Source: an uncultured Paludibaculum sp. (GTDB lineage: Bacteria > Acidobacteriota > Terriglobia > Bryobacterales > Bryobacteraceae). From it: DNA of 64,000 nt. The position numbers and the translations under genes were made by a program. The notes beneath the pieces are model-generated. The model was not told where the DNA came from and did no database searches. It saw nothing but the letters and a program-made list of their open reading frames with translations. Every line of letters starts with the position of its first letter. The stretch's first letter is position 1. The stretch is taken from positions 2,796,501 through 2,860,500 of the forward strand of contig NZ_OY762269.1 in NCBI RefSeq assembly GCF_963665245.1, in the 5' to 3' direction. Positions 13,506 through 22,735 of the stretch are shown in pieces.

Positions 13506-14647
13506 AAGCACGGATTTGGATCATCGCCGCTCTTCTGGTGAGCGGCTTCGTAGCGGGAACGACTTACAAACGCTGGACCCCGGCCGCGCGGCTGGCCGCC
13601 GGATTGGATTCGCCCATCTGGTCCGGACCGACAGTGGCTCGCGGTGCCGGCCTAAGCGTCGATGAGTCCAACAACATCGACGTTTACAAGGGTGCCCACG
13701 ACGCCACCGTGAACATCACCTCCACGGTTTACCGGCAGAACTGGTTCCTGGAAATCTATCCTTCCAGGGAATCCGGTTCCGGCTTCTTCATCGACAAGAC
13801 GGGCCGCATTCTCACCAACAATCACGTCGTCAGTGGCCGTGCCCCTGAAGTGCAGGTCACCTTGTCGAACGGCGAGAAATACAAAGCCACGGTTGTCTAT
13901 AAGGACCCCGTCAACGATCTGGCGCTGCTGAAGGTGCAGCCCCGGCGCGACGTGAAGTACCTGCCGCTGGGCGATTCCGAGCACCTGCAGGTGGGCCAGA
14001 AAGTACTGGCCATTGGCAATCCATTCGGGCTGGATGGAACGCTGACCACGGGCATCGTCTCCTCCCTGGGTCGAGACATCGCCGATGAGAGTGGGCGCAA
14101 GTTGGAGGGCATGATCCAGACGGACGCGGCCATCAACCCCGGCAATTCCGGCGGCCCGTTGCTGGACTCGAACGGCAACGTGATCGGCATTAATACGGCG
14201 ATCTACGGTCCAGGCGGAAACATTGGCATCGGGTTCGCCATGCCCATCAACCGGGCCAAGACGATGATCGAGTCCTATCAGTCGAACAAGCCGTATGGAC
14301 GGCCCCGGCTGGGCGTCGACGTCATCTACGTTTACGGAGACCTGGCCAAGGAGCTTGGTTTGCCGGAAGAAGGCGGCCTGCTCGTCCAGCAGGTGGCCCA
14401 AGGCTCGGCCGCGGCCCAGGTGGGTCTGCGTGGCGCTCAGGACCTGGTGGTGATCGGCAACTATCAGATTGGCGTCGGCGGAGACCTGATCATGGCACTG
14501 GATGGTGTCAAGGTCGACCGTATCGACTCCCTGTCGCGTGCCTTGGCGCGGAAACACCCTGGCGACAAAGTGGAACTCACCCTCTTCCGCGGAGGCCGCA
14601 GGGTGAAGATGAATGTGACCCTTGGAGAGGCTTCGCAAGAACTATGA
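13502..14647 (+). CDS. HtrA/DegP-type trypsin-like serine protease with PDZ domain
   Basis: 381 aa. Residues ~4-20 form a membrane anchor or uncleaved signal, placing the protease in the periplasm. The S1C catalytic triad is visible: TNNHVV (H108), NDLALLKV (D139) and NPGNSGGPL (S216). A single PDZ domain (~290-375) follows, with GLRGAQDLVVIGNYQIGVGGDLIMALDG. One PDZ makes it DegS-like in layout rather than DegP-like. It probably degrades or senses misfolded envelope proteins. Overlaps coaE by 4 nt and the following DUF1080 gene by 4 nt. Confidence 0.93.
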   Translation: MKARIWIIAALLVSGFVAGTTYKRWTPAARLAAGLDSPIWSGPTVARGAGLSVDESNNIDVYKGAHDATVNITSTVYRQNWFLEIYPSRESGSGFFIDKTGRILTNNHVVSGRAPEVQVTLSNGEKYKATVVYKDPVNDLALLKVQPRRDVKYLPLGDSEHLQVGQKVLAIGNPFGLDGTLTTGIVSSLGRDIADESGRKLEGMIQTDAAINPGNSGGPLLDSNGNVIGINTAIYGPGGNIGIGFAMPINRAKTMIESYQSNKPYGRPRLGVDVIYVYGDLAKELGLPEEGGLLVQQVAQGSAAAQVGLRGAQDLVVIGNYQIGVGGDLIMALDGVKVDRIDSLSRALARKHPGDKVELTLFRGGRRVKMNVTLGEASQEL

Positions 14648-15270
14648 AACTACTCATGCTGACCGTCCTATCCGCCGCGGCCCTTCTGCCCGCCGCCGAG
14701 TTCAAACCGCTGTACGATGGCAAGGATCTGAACGGCTGGAAGATGACCGGGCCGGGTCAGTTCGTCATCGAAGACGGGCTCATGAAGACGGAAGGCGGCA
14801 TGGGGCTGCTGTACTACACCAAGGAGAAGTTCGGGAACTGTGTCGTCCGCGTGGTCTTCAAGACCGTCGGCGACCATGCCAATTCCGGCGTCATCATCCG
14901 TCTGCCGGAGCCTCCGCCCGATCCCTGGTACGGCGTGCACAACGGCTATGAAGTGCAGATCGACGCGGCCGGCGACGACTGGCACTCCACTGGCGCCATC
15001 TATTCCCTCTCGAAAGTGACCTCCCGCCAGCAGAAGCCGGCCGGCGAGTGGAACACGATGGACATCGAGATCAAGGGCCAGGTCACGAAGATCTCGTTGA
15101 ATGGAGTCGTGGTGAACGAATTCAAAGGCGACCAGCCGGTTCCGGAACGCAAGATGTGGTACGAACCCGTACGCGGCCCGCGGCCCGACTCCGGCTACAT
15201 CGGGGTGCAGAACCACGACAAATCGTCGACCGTCTATTTCAAGGAGATTAGCGTCAAGGCGTTGAAATAG
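14644..15270 (+). CDS. Secreted DUF1080 (3-keto-disaccharide hydrolase-like) protein
   Basis: 208 aa. A signal peptide (MKLLMLTVLSAAALLPAA) precedes a concanavalin-like beta-sandwich of the DUF1080 family: FKPLYDGKDLNGWK, ANSGVIIRLPEP, GYEVQIDA, GAIYSLS, EWNTMDIEIKG, GYIGVQNH. This family is abundant in planctomycetes, verrucomicrobia and acidobacteria and is annotated as 3-keto-disaccharide hydrolase after characterised members; the actual substrate here is unknown. ATGA overlap with the protease gene indicates one operon. Confidence 0.88.
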   Translation: MKLLMLTVLSAAALLPAAEFKPLYDGKDLNGWKMTGPGQFVIEDGLMKTEGGMGLLYYTKEKFGNCVVRVVFKTVGDHANSGVIIRLPEPPPDPWYGVHNGYEVQIDAAGDDWHSTGAIYSLSKVTSRQQKPAGEWNTMDIEIKGQVTKISLNGVVVNEFKGDQPVPERKMWYEPVRGPRPDSGYIGVQNHDKSSTVYFKEISVKALK

Positions 15271-15305
15271 ATCCGCACCCGGCCTCGTCAAAGAGTTGGG
15301 AACTT

Positions 15306-16238
15306 ATGGATCTACGGAAGGCCGCTCTCGTTGTCATGATGGCCGCGCTCGCCGCCGGGTGCGGCCGCGGCGGCAAAAACGCTCGTGTGGATGCGGCCAT
15401 CGCGCCCTTGATCCCGTCCGATACCGTCGTGTTGGCCGGACTGCGCCTCGACCGGCTGAAGGACACACCCTTCTTCAAAACCTACGTCGAAGGCCACAAG
15501 ATCAAGGTTCTCGACGACTTTCAGGCCAAGACTGGAATCGACCCCACTCGCGACATCTGGGAGTTGGTGTACGCCGGCAACACCAAGCGGAGCATGGTCT
15601 TCATCCGCGGCAAGTTCGGAGGCCAGTTTGGACTGGAGCCCGACTTCCGGATCCCGGGCGTCGAACGGCAGAGCTACAAGACCTACTACATCCTGTCGCA
15701 GGGCGAGGCCGGGGTCATGTTCGTGACCAGTGGCGTAGCGGTGGCCGGAGCTGTGAAAGATCTGAAGTCGATCATCGACAACCGCGACAAGTCTGGCGAG
15801 TCGCCGCCCAACGACCTGATCGAGATGGTCACGGAGCTGCCGCTGGACCATGCCTGGCTGGTCTCCCTGCGAGGCGGCGCCATGGTTCCAGATGTCCCTA
15901 TGAAGGGTAATATGGCGAACTTCGCCAGGTTGGCCACCTCCCTCGGAGAGGTCAAATTGCACGCGGACCTCAGCAGCGGGGTCAACCTGCAGGCCGAGGC
16001 CGAGTATCCCGATGCGTCATTGGCCAAGCAGGTTCAGGACACCATCCGGGCGGGCGTTGGGATTCTGCGGCTGAGGACGCCCGACACCGAGAAGGACCTG
16101 ATGCGTATCTACGACGGCATCCAGGTGAACGCCAAGGACAAGCAACTGCTCATCAGCGTCGTGACGCCCTTCGAAGTCATCGACCAGGCGGCCAAGCTGT
16201 TTTCCACGCGCCGCCCCGAGGGCGCCAAGGCCGATTGA
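15306..16238 (+). CDS. Hypothetical lipoprotein
   Basis: 310 aa. A lipobox (LAAGC, Cys19) follows a short signal peptide, so the protein is probably anchored to a membrane facing the periplasm. The rest is soluble mixed alpha/beta; segments such as LIPSDTVVLAGLRLDRLKDT and the FEVIDQAAKLF end recall secreted proteins common in acidobacteria, but I cannot assign a family. 35 bp after the DUF1080 gene, probably last in the folD operon. The ferredoxin gene converges on it with 3 bp between stops. Confidence 0.7.
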   Translation: MDLRKAALVVMMAALAAGCGRGGKNARVDAAIAPLIPSDTVVLAGLRLDRLKDTPFFKTYVEGHKIKVLDDFQAKTGIDPTRDIWELVYAGNTKRSMVFIRGKFGGQFGLEPDFRIPGVERQSYKTYYILSQGEAGVMFVTSGVAVAGAVKDLKSIIDNRDKSGESPPNDLIEMVTELPLDHAWLVSLRGGAMVPDVPMKGNMANFARLATSLGEVKLHADLSSGVNLQAEAEYPDASLAKQVQDTIRAGVGILRLRTPDTEKDLMRIYDGIQVNAKDKQLLISVVTPFEVIDQAAKLFSTRRPEGAKAD

Positions 16239-16241
16239 GGT

Positions 16242-16655
16242 TTACTTCTTGGCAGCGGGAATGGCGTCGCCCAGGTTCATCGAGCTGCCGCCCTCGCTAA
16301 CGTAGTTGCGGTTCCAGGACGGAATCTCGATGGTGGCCTCACCATCGCGTGTGAAGAACACCTGGCAGCCGAGCCGCGAACCGAGCTGCAGATCGGCGGC
16401 CATGTCGAGCTTGTCGGCCTCGTCGTCATCCATCTCGCTGAGAAACTCGGCGCCTTGTTTCACCACCACGTGGCAGGTGGTGCAGGCGCAGTTGCCGCCA
16501 CAGGCATGTTCAAGGTGCAGCCCGGCGTTGATCGCGATGTCGAGAAACGACTTGGGCTTGCCATGTTCATGATAAGGCAGGCTTTCCAGGTCAAACTCAT
16601 AGGTTTGGTTGGCCGGGAGGAAGGTTACTTTCGCCACGATCCAAGTATACATCAA
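16242..16655 (-). CDS. 2Fe-2S ferredoxin (ISC/adrenodoxin type)
   Basis: 137 aa. The cluster ligands sit in ACGGNCACTTCHVVV (C-x5-C-x2-C) with the fourth Cys in GSRLGCQVFF, the adrenodoxin-like arrangement found in Fdx of iron-sulphur assembly. DMAADLQLGSRLGCQ matches the family well. Electron carrier in the cytoplasm, possibly for Fe-S cluster assembly, though no isc genes are nearby. The N-terminus may start at a GTG five codons in (VAKVTFLP). The last ~25 residues extend beyond the usual end. Confidence 0.9.
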   Translation of the reverse strand: MMYTWIVAKVTFLPANQTYEFDLESLPYHEHGKPKSFLDIAINAGLHLEHACGGNCACTTCHVVVKQGAEFLSEMDDDEADKLDMAADLQLGSRLGCQVFFTRDGEATIEIPSWNRNYVSEGGSSMNLGDAIPAAKK

Positions 16656-16725
16656 TCTAGGACCAAAGTGGTCTCATATACCTTTTGGAGTGCGTTGCTA
16701 CACTGGAATCTGAGGTCCCTCCGAC

Positions 16726-18693
16726 GTGTTTCATTTGGCCGAACAGCGTCTTCGCGAAGCCTTTACGAGTCTCCTGAAGGAGCGCTATGGCGTTGATATT
16801 CCTGTTGTTATCGAGCAGCCGAAGCAGAGCGATCTAGGTGAGCTGGCCGTGCCTGTGGCCTTCGCCCTGGCGCGCCAGTTGAAGAAGGCGCCAAAGGTGA
16901 TCGCGGCCGAAATAGTAGCCGCCCTGCCGCCCATTCCCGGCATTGCCTCGGTGGAGGTCGCCGGCAACGGATTTCTGAACGCCAGGCTCGATCGTGGAGA
17001 GTACGGCGCCCTGCTGCTGGCCGCCGCCAGCCAGGCTCCGGCGCCATTGCCCGGCAAGACGATCGTCGAACACACCAACATCAATCCGAACAAGGCGGCG
17101 CACATCGGCCACTTGCGGAACGCCGTGTTGGGCGACACGTTTGTGCGGATGCTGCGGGCCTCCGGCCGCAAGGTCGAAGTCCAGAACTATATCGACAACA
17201 CCGGAGTACAGGTGGCCGACGTCGTGGTCGGCTTCCACCACCTGGAACAGAAGTCCGTGGACGAGGTAAAGGCGCTGATCGCTGCGCCGAAGTTCGACTA
17301 CTACTGCTGGGACCTGTATGCTCGGACCTCGGCCTACTACGGCACGCACCCCGAGGCCGTTCAATGGCGGCGCGACGCGCTGCATGCGATCGAGCACGGC
17401 GAAGGCGTCATCGCGGAGCTCGGCCACCTGGTGGCAGACGCCATCGTCGAATGCCATCTCACCACCATGTGGCGTCTGGGCATCAGCTACGACGTGCTGC
17501 CCCGCGAAAGCGAGATCCTCCACCTGCAGTTCTGGGCCACGGCCTTTGAACAGTTGAAGGAGCGCAAGGCGATCTACCTCGTCGAGGAAGGGAAGAACAA
17601 GGGCTGCTGGGTGATGGCCGCCTCGCACTTCCGGGACTCCGCCGGCGAAGAAGCCGGAGACGACGATGCCAAGGTCATCGTGCGGTCCAACGGCACCGTG
17701 ACCTATGTTGGCAAGGACATCGCGTACCAGATGTGGAAGTTCGGCATCCTGGGTAAGGATTTCCATTACATGCCCTTGCGGACTTACCCGGACGGCCACG
17801 TAGCCTGGGTGGCCACGGCCGACGCGTCCGAGGCGGTGGCCGAACGGCCGGCATTCGGCGGCGGCACCGAGGTCTACAACGTCATCGATTCGCGCCAGTC
17901 TTATCTCCAGGACGTGGTGGTGGCCGGACTACGGGCGCTCGGCTATGCCGATCAGGCGGATCGCTCCATCCACTTCTCCTATGAGATGGTGGCCTTGTCG
18001 CCCCGCACCTGTGTCGAACTGGACATCCCGCTTTCCGAGGAAGACAAGAAGAAGTCCTACGTCGAAGTCTCCGGCCGCAAAGGTCTGGGCGTCAAAGCGG
18101 ACGACCTCATCGACAAGCTCATCGAAAAGGCCCAGGTGGAAGTGGACGCGCGGCACGCCGAGAAGCCGGCGGAAGAGCGGCGGCGCGTGGCCACGCAGAT
18201 CGCCATCGGAGCCCTGCGCTACTTCCTGCTCAAGTTCACCCGCAACACCGTGATCGCCTTCGACCTCCAGGAAGCGCTGAGCTTCGAGGGGGAGACCGGC
18301 CCATACATCCAATACGCCGCCGTCCGGGCGAGCAAGATCCTGGCCAAGCTGGTGGAGCGCGGCGAGCAGATCCCCGAGTTCGCCGAAGTGCTGAACTCCG
18401 AGAAGATGGCGCGGCAGCTCAGTTCGGAGCCGTTCTGGCAACTGCTGCTGTCGGCGTCGAAATCCGGCTCGGCACTCAACAATGCGTTAGGCTCCGGCGA
18501 ACCGGCCCAAATGGCCCGCTATGCGTTCCAGTTGGCCCAGTCCTTTAACACCTTCTATCAGGACTATCCGATTCTGGCGGAGAAGGACCCCGAGAAGCGC
18601 ATCGTCCTGCTCTGGCTGGCGGTGTTTTTCCAGAAGCAGTTGCAGCACACGCTGGAGAACGTGCTGGGCATACCCGTTCCGGAATACATGTAA
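16726..18693 (+). CDS. argS: Arginyl-tRNA synthetase
   Basis: 655 aa class I synthetase charging tRNA-Arg. It has an N-terminal additional (Arg_tRNA_synt_N) domain (~1-95), the class I HIGH signature exactly as HIGHLRNAVLGD (from residue 126), DNTGVQVADVVVG, and the KMSKS-equivalent loop KKSYVEVSGRKGLGVKAD. The C-terminal anticodon-binding DALR domain has TGPYIQYAAVRASKIL and ends in LGIPVPEYM. Longer than the E. coli enzyme, as in acidobacterial homologues. Divergent from the ferredoxin gene. Confidence 0.96.
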   Translation: MFHLAEQRLREAFTSLLKERYGVDIPVVIEQPKQSDLGELAVPVAFALARQLKKAPKVIAAEIVAALPPIPGIASVEVAGNGFLNARLDRGEYGALLLAAASQAPAPLPGKTIVEHTNINPNKAAHIGHLRNAVLGDTFVRMLRASGRKVEVQNYIDNTGVQVADVVVGFHHLEQKSVDEVKALIAAPKFDYYCWDLYARTSAYYGTHPEAVQWRRDALHAIEHGEGVIAELGHLVADAIVECHLTTMWRLGISYDVLPRESEILHLQFWATAFEQLKERKAIYLVEEGKNKGCWVMAASHFRDSAGEEAGDDDAKVIVRSNGTVTYVGKDIAYQMWKFGILGKDFHYMPLRTYPDGHVAWVATADASEAVAERPAFGGGTEVYNVIDSRQSYLQDVVVAGLRALGYADQADRSIHFSYEMVALSPRTCVELDIPLSEEDKKKSYVEVSGRKGLGVKADDLIDKLIEKAQVEVDARHAEKPAEERRRVATQIAIGALRYFLLKFTRNTVIAFDLQEALSFEGETGPYIQYAAVRASKILAKLVERGEQIPEFAEVLNSEKMARQLSSEPFWQLLLSASKSGSALNNALGSGEPAQMARYAFQLAQSFNTFYQDYPILAEKDPEKRIVLLWLAVFFQKQLQHTLENVLGIPVPEYM

Positions 18694-18805
18694 GCCGCCG
18701 CACATCCCGGCCCATCCTCACTACACACTAATAGAATCCGCATATTGCTGATTCTCTGCTGTGCCGTGTAGTATCGATCCCATTGTCTCGCTGGGATCCA
18801 AATCA

Positions 18806-21800
18806 ATGACATCTCGTCCGCTTGCTACGGCCTTGTGCCTTTCTCTGTCGATGTGCGCCGTCGTTTGGGGCCAGGATCCCACCGGGGCGCTGGAAGGCCG
18901 TGTGATGGACCGGTCCTCCAGTACAATCGCTAACGCCCACGTCGCAATGAAGAACCTCACTACCGGGATGGTTCAGGAATCACTGGCGTCCCAGAGTGGC
19001 CTGTTTCGATTCCCTCCGCTGCCCGTGGGGACCTACAGCCTGACCGTGGACGCGCCCAAATTCTCCAAGTACGTCCAGACACCCATTCAGATCAACGTGA
19101 GCGTGACGCTGCGCGTGGACGTGGTGCTGGATCTGGCGACGGTTCACGACTCCGTCACCGTCACGGGCGACGCGCAGGTGGTCGACACCTCGTCGAACAC
19201 GCTGGGTAAGGTCGTGAGCGGCCGCGAAGTGGTCGATCTGCCATTGAACGGGCGCAACTTCACGCAACTCGGGCTGCTGCAGACCGGAGTGGCGCCGCTG
19301 ACCGCGGGCGTGGCCACGGCCGGTGGTTCGTTGCGGCAGGGGCAGGCTTACGCCGTCAACGGCATGCGGCCGGAATCGAATCTCTACCTGCTGGACGGCG
19401 CCCAGAACAGCAATCGCATGGATGGTGGTTATGCCCTGAAGATTCCGGTGGACGCGATCGCGGAGTTCCGGATTCTCACGCAGAGCGCGCCGCCTGAGTA
19501 CGGTGGCACCAGCGGCGCGACCACCAGCGTTGTGACCCGGTCGGGCGGAAATCAGTTCCACGGCGGCGTCTACGAGTTCCTGCGGAACGACCGGCTGGAC
19601 GCGCGCAACTTCTTCTCCCAGGACGTGGAGCCGTTGAAGCAGAACCAGTTTGGCGGCACCGTGGGCGGGCCTCTCCGGAAAGACAAGCTCTTCTTCTTCG
19701 GCTACTACGAAGGCTTCCGCAACAAGCAGGGCTTCACGAATTCGGCGACGGTTCCGACGCCGCAGCAGCACAAGGGCGATTTCTCGGACCTGGGCGTGCA
19801 ACTGGTGAACTTCGCTGCCGGCGGAGTCCCGATCCCGGGCAACAAGATCCCCGTGGAGGCCCTGAATCCGGTAGCCCTCAACGTGATCAACCTCTATCCG
19901 CTGGGCAACATCTCCCCTTCGATCTACAGGGCAACCGTCGTTGCAACCAACTTCTTCGACCAGGCCGGCGGCCGCGTGGACTTGGTAGCCACGGCCAAGG
20001 ACCAACTCTCCGTGCGCTACTCGTTCTCCGGTGGCTACGACCTGAACCCCATTTCGGTGCGCGGCTCGGAAGTCCCGGGCTTCCCGACGCGCAACGACAT
20101 CACGGCCCATTCCGCCGCCGTCTCCAGTACGCACATCTTCACGCCCGCGTTGAGCAATTCGCTGCGCATGACCTTCTTCCGGTACAGCTTCGACTTCGAC
20201 ACCCGATTGAATCGCACTCCGCCCAGTGCCCTGGGCTTCAAGTACGAGTCTGCGTCGGATCTGGGCCAGGGCCCGCCCTTCTTCAACATCAGCGGCTACT
20301 CGCCCATCGGCGGTGCGATTACGGGCCCGCGCGACTCCGTGCAGAACAGCTACGAGGTGCAGGAGGGGCTCTCCTGGTTCCGCGGCGCGCATTCGCTGAA
20401 ATTCGGTGGCGGCTTCCTGCGCACCCAGCTCAACATGTTCCAGGCCATCGCGCCGAACGCTTTCTACGTATTCGCCTCGACGTTTCCCACCAACAACGCC
20501 GTGGCCAACCTGCTGTTGGGTGGCCCGGTGACGTTCTACCAGGGACTGGGCGACTTCCATCGCGGGCTGCGCATGTGGGGTGTGAACCTCTACGCGCAGG
20601 ATGAGTGGAGACTCTCCAGGCATTTCACACTGAACTACGGGATTCGCTACGAGCGCATCAATCCCATCAGGGAACTGCGGCAGCGGGTGAACGCCTTCGT
20701 GCCGGGTGTGCAGTCCACCGTGCGCCCCGACGCTCCCAAGGGCCTGCTGTTCCCTGGTGACGCCGGCATCGCCGAAGGCATTGCGCCCAGTTACGACGGC
20801 TGGATGCCGCGCGTGGGCTTCGCCTGGGATCCGACAGGGCAGGGGCAATGGTCGATCCGGTCGAGCTACGGCCTGTTCTACGACCAGTTCCAGAGCGGCT
20901 CCGGTACAGCGTCGCAGGGTCCCGTGAGTTCGTTGCCCTGGGCGCAATTCAACCAATACAGCGGAGCCGGCCTGAACTTCGCCGACCCCTATGCCGGCCG
21001 CGCGTATCCGGCCCCGGACACGTTCGTACGGCCCTCAACAGTCTTCGCCATCGATCCGACGGCCAGGCCGCCTTATGCGCAGAACTGGAACTTCAGCGTG
21101 CAGCGGTCCCTGTGGTCGCAGTATCTGGTCGAGGTCCGGTACGTGGGTTCGAAAGGGACCCGATTGCCGCGCAACATCGAAGCGAACCCGGCGGTCTACG
21201 GCCCCGGCGCCACGGCGCAGAACGCCGACCGCCGCCGCCTGTACGCGAACTGCCCGGCCGATGGAGGCACGTGCGACTTCTCCACCATCGCGATGTTGTC
21301 GAACATCACGAACTCAACCTATCACGCGGCCCAGGCCAGCCTGTCGCGGCGCTACAACGCCGGGTTCGGCTTCAACGTATCGTACTGGTATTCGAAATCG
21401 CTCGACTACCTCTCGGCCATGAACCTCTCCGGGGCGGCGGCCAAGCCGTTGTCGGGCGAGAACGATCTCGCGCAGAACCCCTTCAATCTGGCGGCCGAAC
21501 ACGGGCCTTCGCTCTTCGACGCCCGCCAGCGCTTCGTGGCCAGCGGCAGTTGGGAGCCGCGCATTCGTAACACCGCACACGCGGCCCTGCGTCACTCCGT
21601 GAACGGTTGGCAGTTGAACGTGATCGCGATGCACAACTCGCCCACGCCCTTCACGATCTCCGATTCGACGAACGTGTCGCTGCAGGCCAACAGCCCGCCG
21701 ATCTCCGGCTTCGCGGCCAGCCGTCCGGATGCCCTCAGCGACCCGAACGCCGGTCCGCGCACCGTGGATCAATGGATGAGCCGCTCGGCCTTTGCCCGGC

Positions 21801-22069
21801 TGAACCCCGTCACCCAGGCGGGCCAGTTCGGCAACGCCGGACGCAACATCGGCCGGGGCCCGGCTCTCACCAATTTCGATGTTTCGCTGGTGCGGAACTT
21901 CCGGCTGACCGAGGCCATGCGCCTGCAGTTCCGCGCCGAGTCGTTCAACGTGGCGAATCACGCGAACTTCGGCTTGCCGGTGGCCGACTTGAATTCGACA
22001 AACTTCGGGCGCATCTTCAGCGCGGCTCCGCCGAGGCTGATGCAGTTCGCGCTGAAGCTGAACTTCTAA
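18806..22069 (+). CDS. TonB-dependent receptor-like (Oar-type) outer-membrane protein
   Basis: 1087 aa. A signal peptide ending in VVWG is followed by a CarboxypepD_reg-like domain (TGALEGRVMDRSSSTIANAHV), a plug region (VVDLPLNGRNFTQL, AYAVNGMRPESNLYLLDGAQN, SGATTSVVTRSGGNQFHGGVYEFLRND), and a long beta-barrel with many aromatic-ending strands up to RLMQFALKLNF. This is the Oar-like TonB receptor family greatly expanded in Solibacter relatives, thought to import glycans or other large nutrients. Start chosen at MTSRPLAT, which gives the clean signal peptide; an upstream Met (18761) does not. 18 bp before the CMD-family gene. Confidence 0.92.
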   Translation: MTSRPLATALCLSLSMCAVVWGQDPTGALEGRVMDRSSSTIANAHVAMKNLTTGMVQESLASQSGLFRFPPLPVGTYSLTVDAPKFSKYVQTPIQINVSVTLRVDVVLDLATVHDSVTVTGDAQVVDTSSNTLGKVVSGREVVDLPLNGRNFTQLGLLQTGVAPLTAGVATAGGSLRQGQAYAVNGMRPESNLYLLDGAQNSNRMDGGYALKIPVDAIAEFRILTQSAPPEYGGTSGATTSVVTRSGGNQFHGGVYEFLRNDRLDARNFFSQDVEPLKQNQFGGTVGGPLRKDKLFFFGYYEGFRNKQGFTNSATVPTPQQHKGDFSDLGVQLVNFAAGGVPIPGNKIPVEALNPVALNVINLYPLGNISPSIYRATVVATNFFDQAGGRVDLVATAKDQLSVRYSFSGGYDLNPISVRGSEVPGFPTRNDITAHSAAVSSTHIFTPALSNSLRMTFFRYSFDFDTRLNRTPPSALGFKYESASDLGQGPPFFNISGYSPIGGAITGPRDSVQNSYEVQEGLSWFRGAHSLKFGGGFLRTQLNMFQAIAPNAFYVFASTFPTNNAVANLLLGGPVTFYQGLGDFHRGLRMWGVNLYAQDEWRLSRHFTLNYGIRYERINPIRELRQRVNAFVPGVQSTVRPDAPKGLLFPGDAGIAEGIAPSYDGWMPRVGFAWDPTGQGQWSIRSSYGLFYDQFQSGSGTASQGPVSSLPWAQFNQYSGAGLNFADPYAGRAYPAPDTFVRPSTVFAIDPTARPPYAQNWNFSVQRSLWSQYLVEVRYVGSKGTRLPRNIEANPAVYGPGATAQNADRRRLYANCPADGGTCDFSTIAMLSNITNSTYHAAQASLSRRYNAGFGFNVSYWYSKSLDYLSAMNLSGAAAKPLSGENDLAQNPFNLAAEHGPSLFDARQRFVASGSWEPRIRNTAHAALRHSVNGWQLNVIAMHNSPTPFTISDSTNVSLQANSPPISGFAASRPDALSDPNAGPRTVDQWMSRSAFARLNPVTQAGQFGNAGRNIGRGPALTNFDVSLVRNFRLTEAMRLQFRAESFNVANHANFGLPVADLNSTNFGRIFSAAPPRLMQFALKLNF

Positions 22070-22087
22070 AACAGGGACGATGCGCCA

Positions 22088-22735
22088 ATGAGCGATTCAG
22101 AAAAGCCAAAGCCGCCCATGGAACCAATGTTCCTGCCGGGCGTCGAGAACAACCCCCAGCCCAGTGCCTACCTGGACAGCATCCGCATGATGCAGGCTTC
22201 GGGTGCCGAGTATCCCCAGATCTGGCACATGTTTGCCTTCAAGCCGGAGGCAACGACGCATCTGGCGCGATTCACGCAGGAGATGATGCGGGAGCCGGCT
22301 CCGCTGACTCCGGGCATTCGGGAGCTGATTGCCGCCTACACGTCGGCCCGCAATCACTGCCCGTTTTGACTGAAGTCGCACGCCGCGGTCGCGGCGGTAT
22401 TGCTGGAGCAGGAACGGCCCGGAACGCAGGGCGAGGCACTCGTCGAAGGCGTGTTGCGCGATGTCGAGACATGCGGGTTGAACGATCAGGAGAAGGAACT
22501 GTTCCGATTCATCGACAAAGTGAATCATCACTCGCCGCACATTACAGCGGCGGACATGGAGCCGTTGCGGGCCGTGGGCTACGACGACGAGGCCATCTAC
22601 TACGCCATCACGGTCTGCGCCCTGTTCAACTTCTACAACCGTTGGATCGACGCCAGCGGCGTGCATGCCTTGTCCGATGAGGCTCACCGCATGGGCGGCA
22701 AACGATCGGCCGGCATGGGCTATGTCAGGAAATAA
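22088..22735 (+). CDS. CMD/AhpD-like protein with in-frame UGA at the CxxC position (probable selenoprotein)
   Basis: Read through the TGA at 22367-22369, one 215-aa protein results. The first part ends SARNHCPF-U94 and the second continues LKSHAAVAAVLLEQE. In AhpD/carboxymuconolactone-decarboxylase proteins this site reads CxxCxxxH, the thiol peroxidase active site; here it is C91-P-F-U94-x3-H98, so the UGA replaces exactly the second redox Cys. A stem-loop with a GGUC apical loop starts 11 nt after the UGA. Downstream sequence remains family-like (FNFYNRWIDASGV) up to TAA at 22735. AhpD-like selenoproteins are an established type. Alternatives are a nonsense mutation or sequencing error. 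The stop overlaps the MFS gene start (22722), suggesting co-expression. Confidence 0.8.
22367..22403 (+). promoter_or_regulatory. Candidate bacterial SECIS element
   Basis: Immediately after the UGA: CGCCGC (22381-22386), loop GGUC, GCGGCG (22391-22396), a perfect 6-bp stem that can extend through GCA/UGC (22378-22380 with 22401-22403) across a 4-nt bulge. The loop begins 17 nt after the UGA; in E. coli fdhF a GGUC-containing loop begins about 18 nt after. The geometry fits SelB recognition. Confidence 0.7.

Noticed and set aside
22088..22369. Reading the AhpD-like region as two separate small genes or a pseudogene
   Set aside because: The UGA lies precisely at the redox Cys, the frame continues intact to a natural stop, and a SECIS-like hairpin follows. 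Recoding explains all three better.
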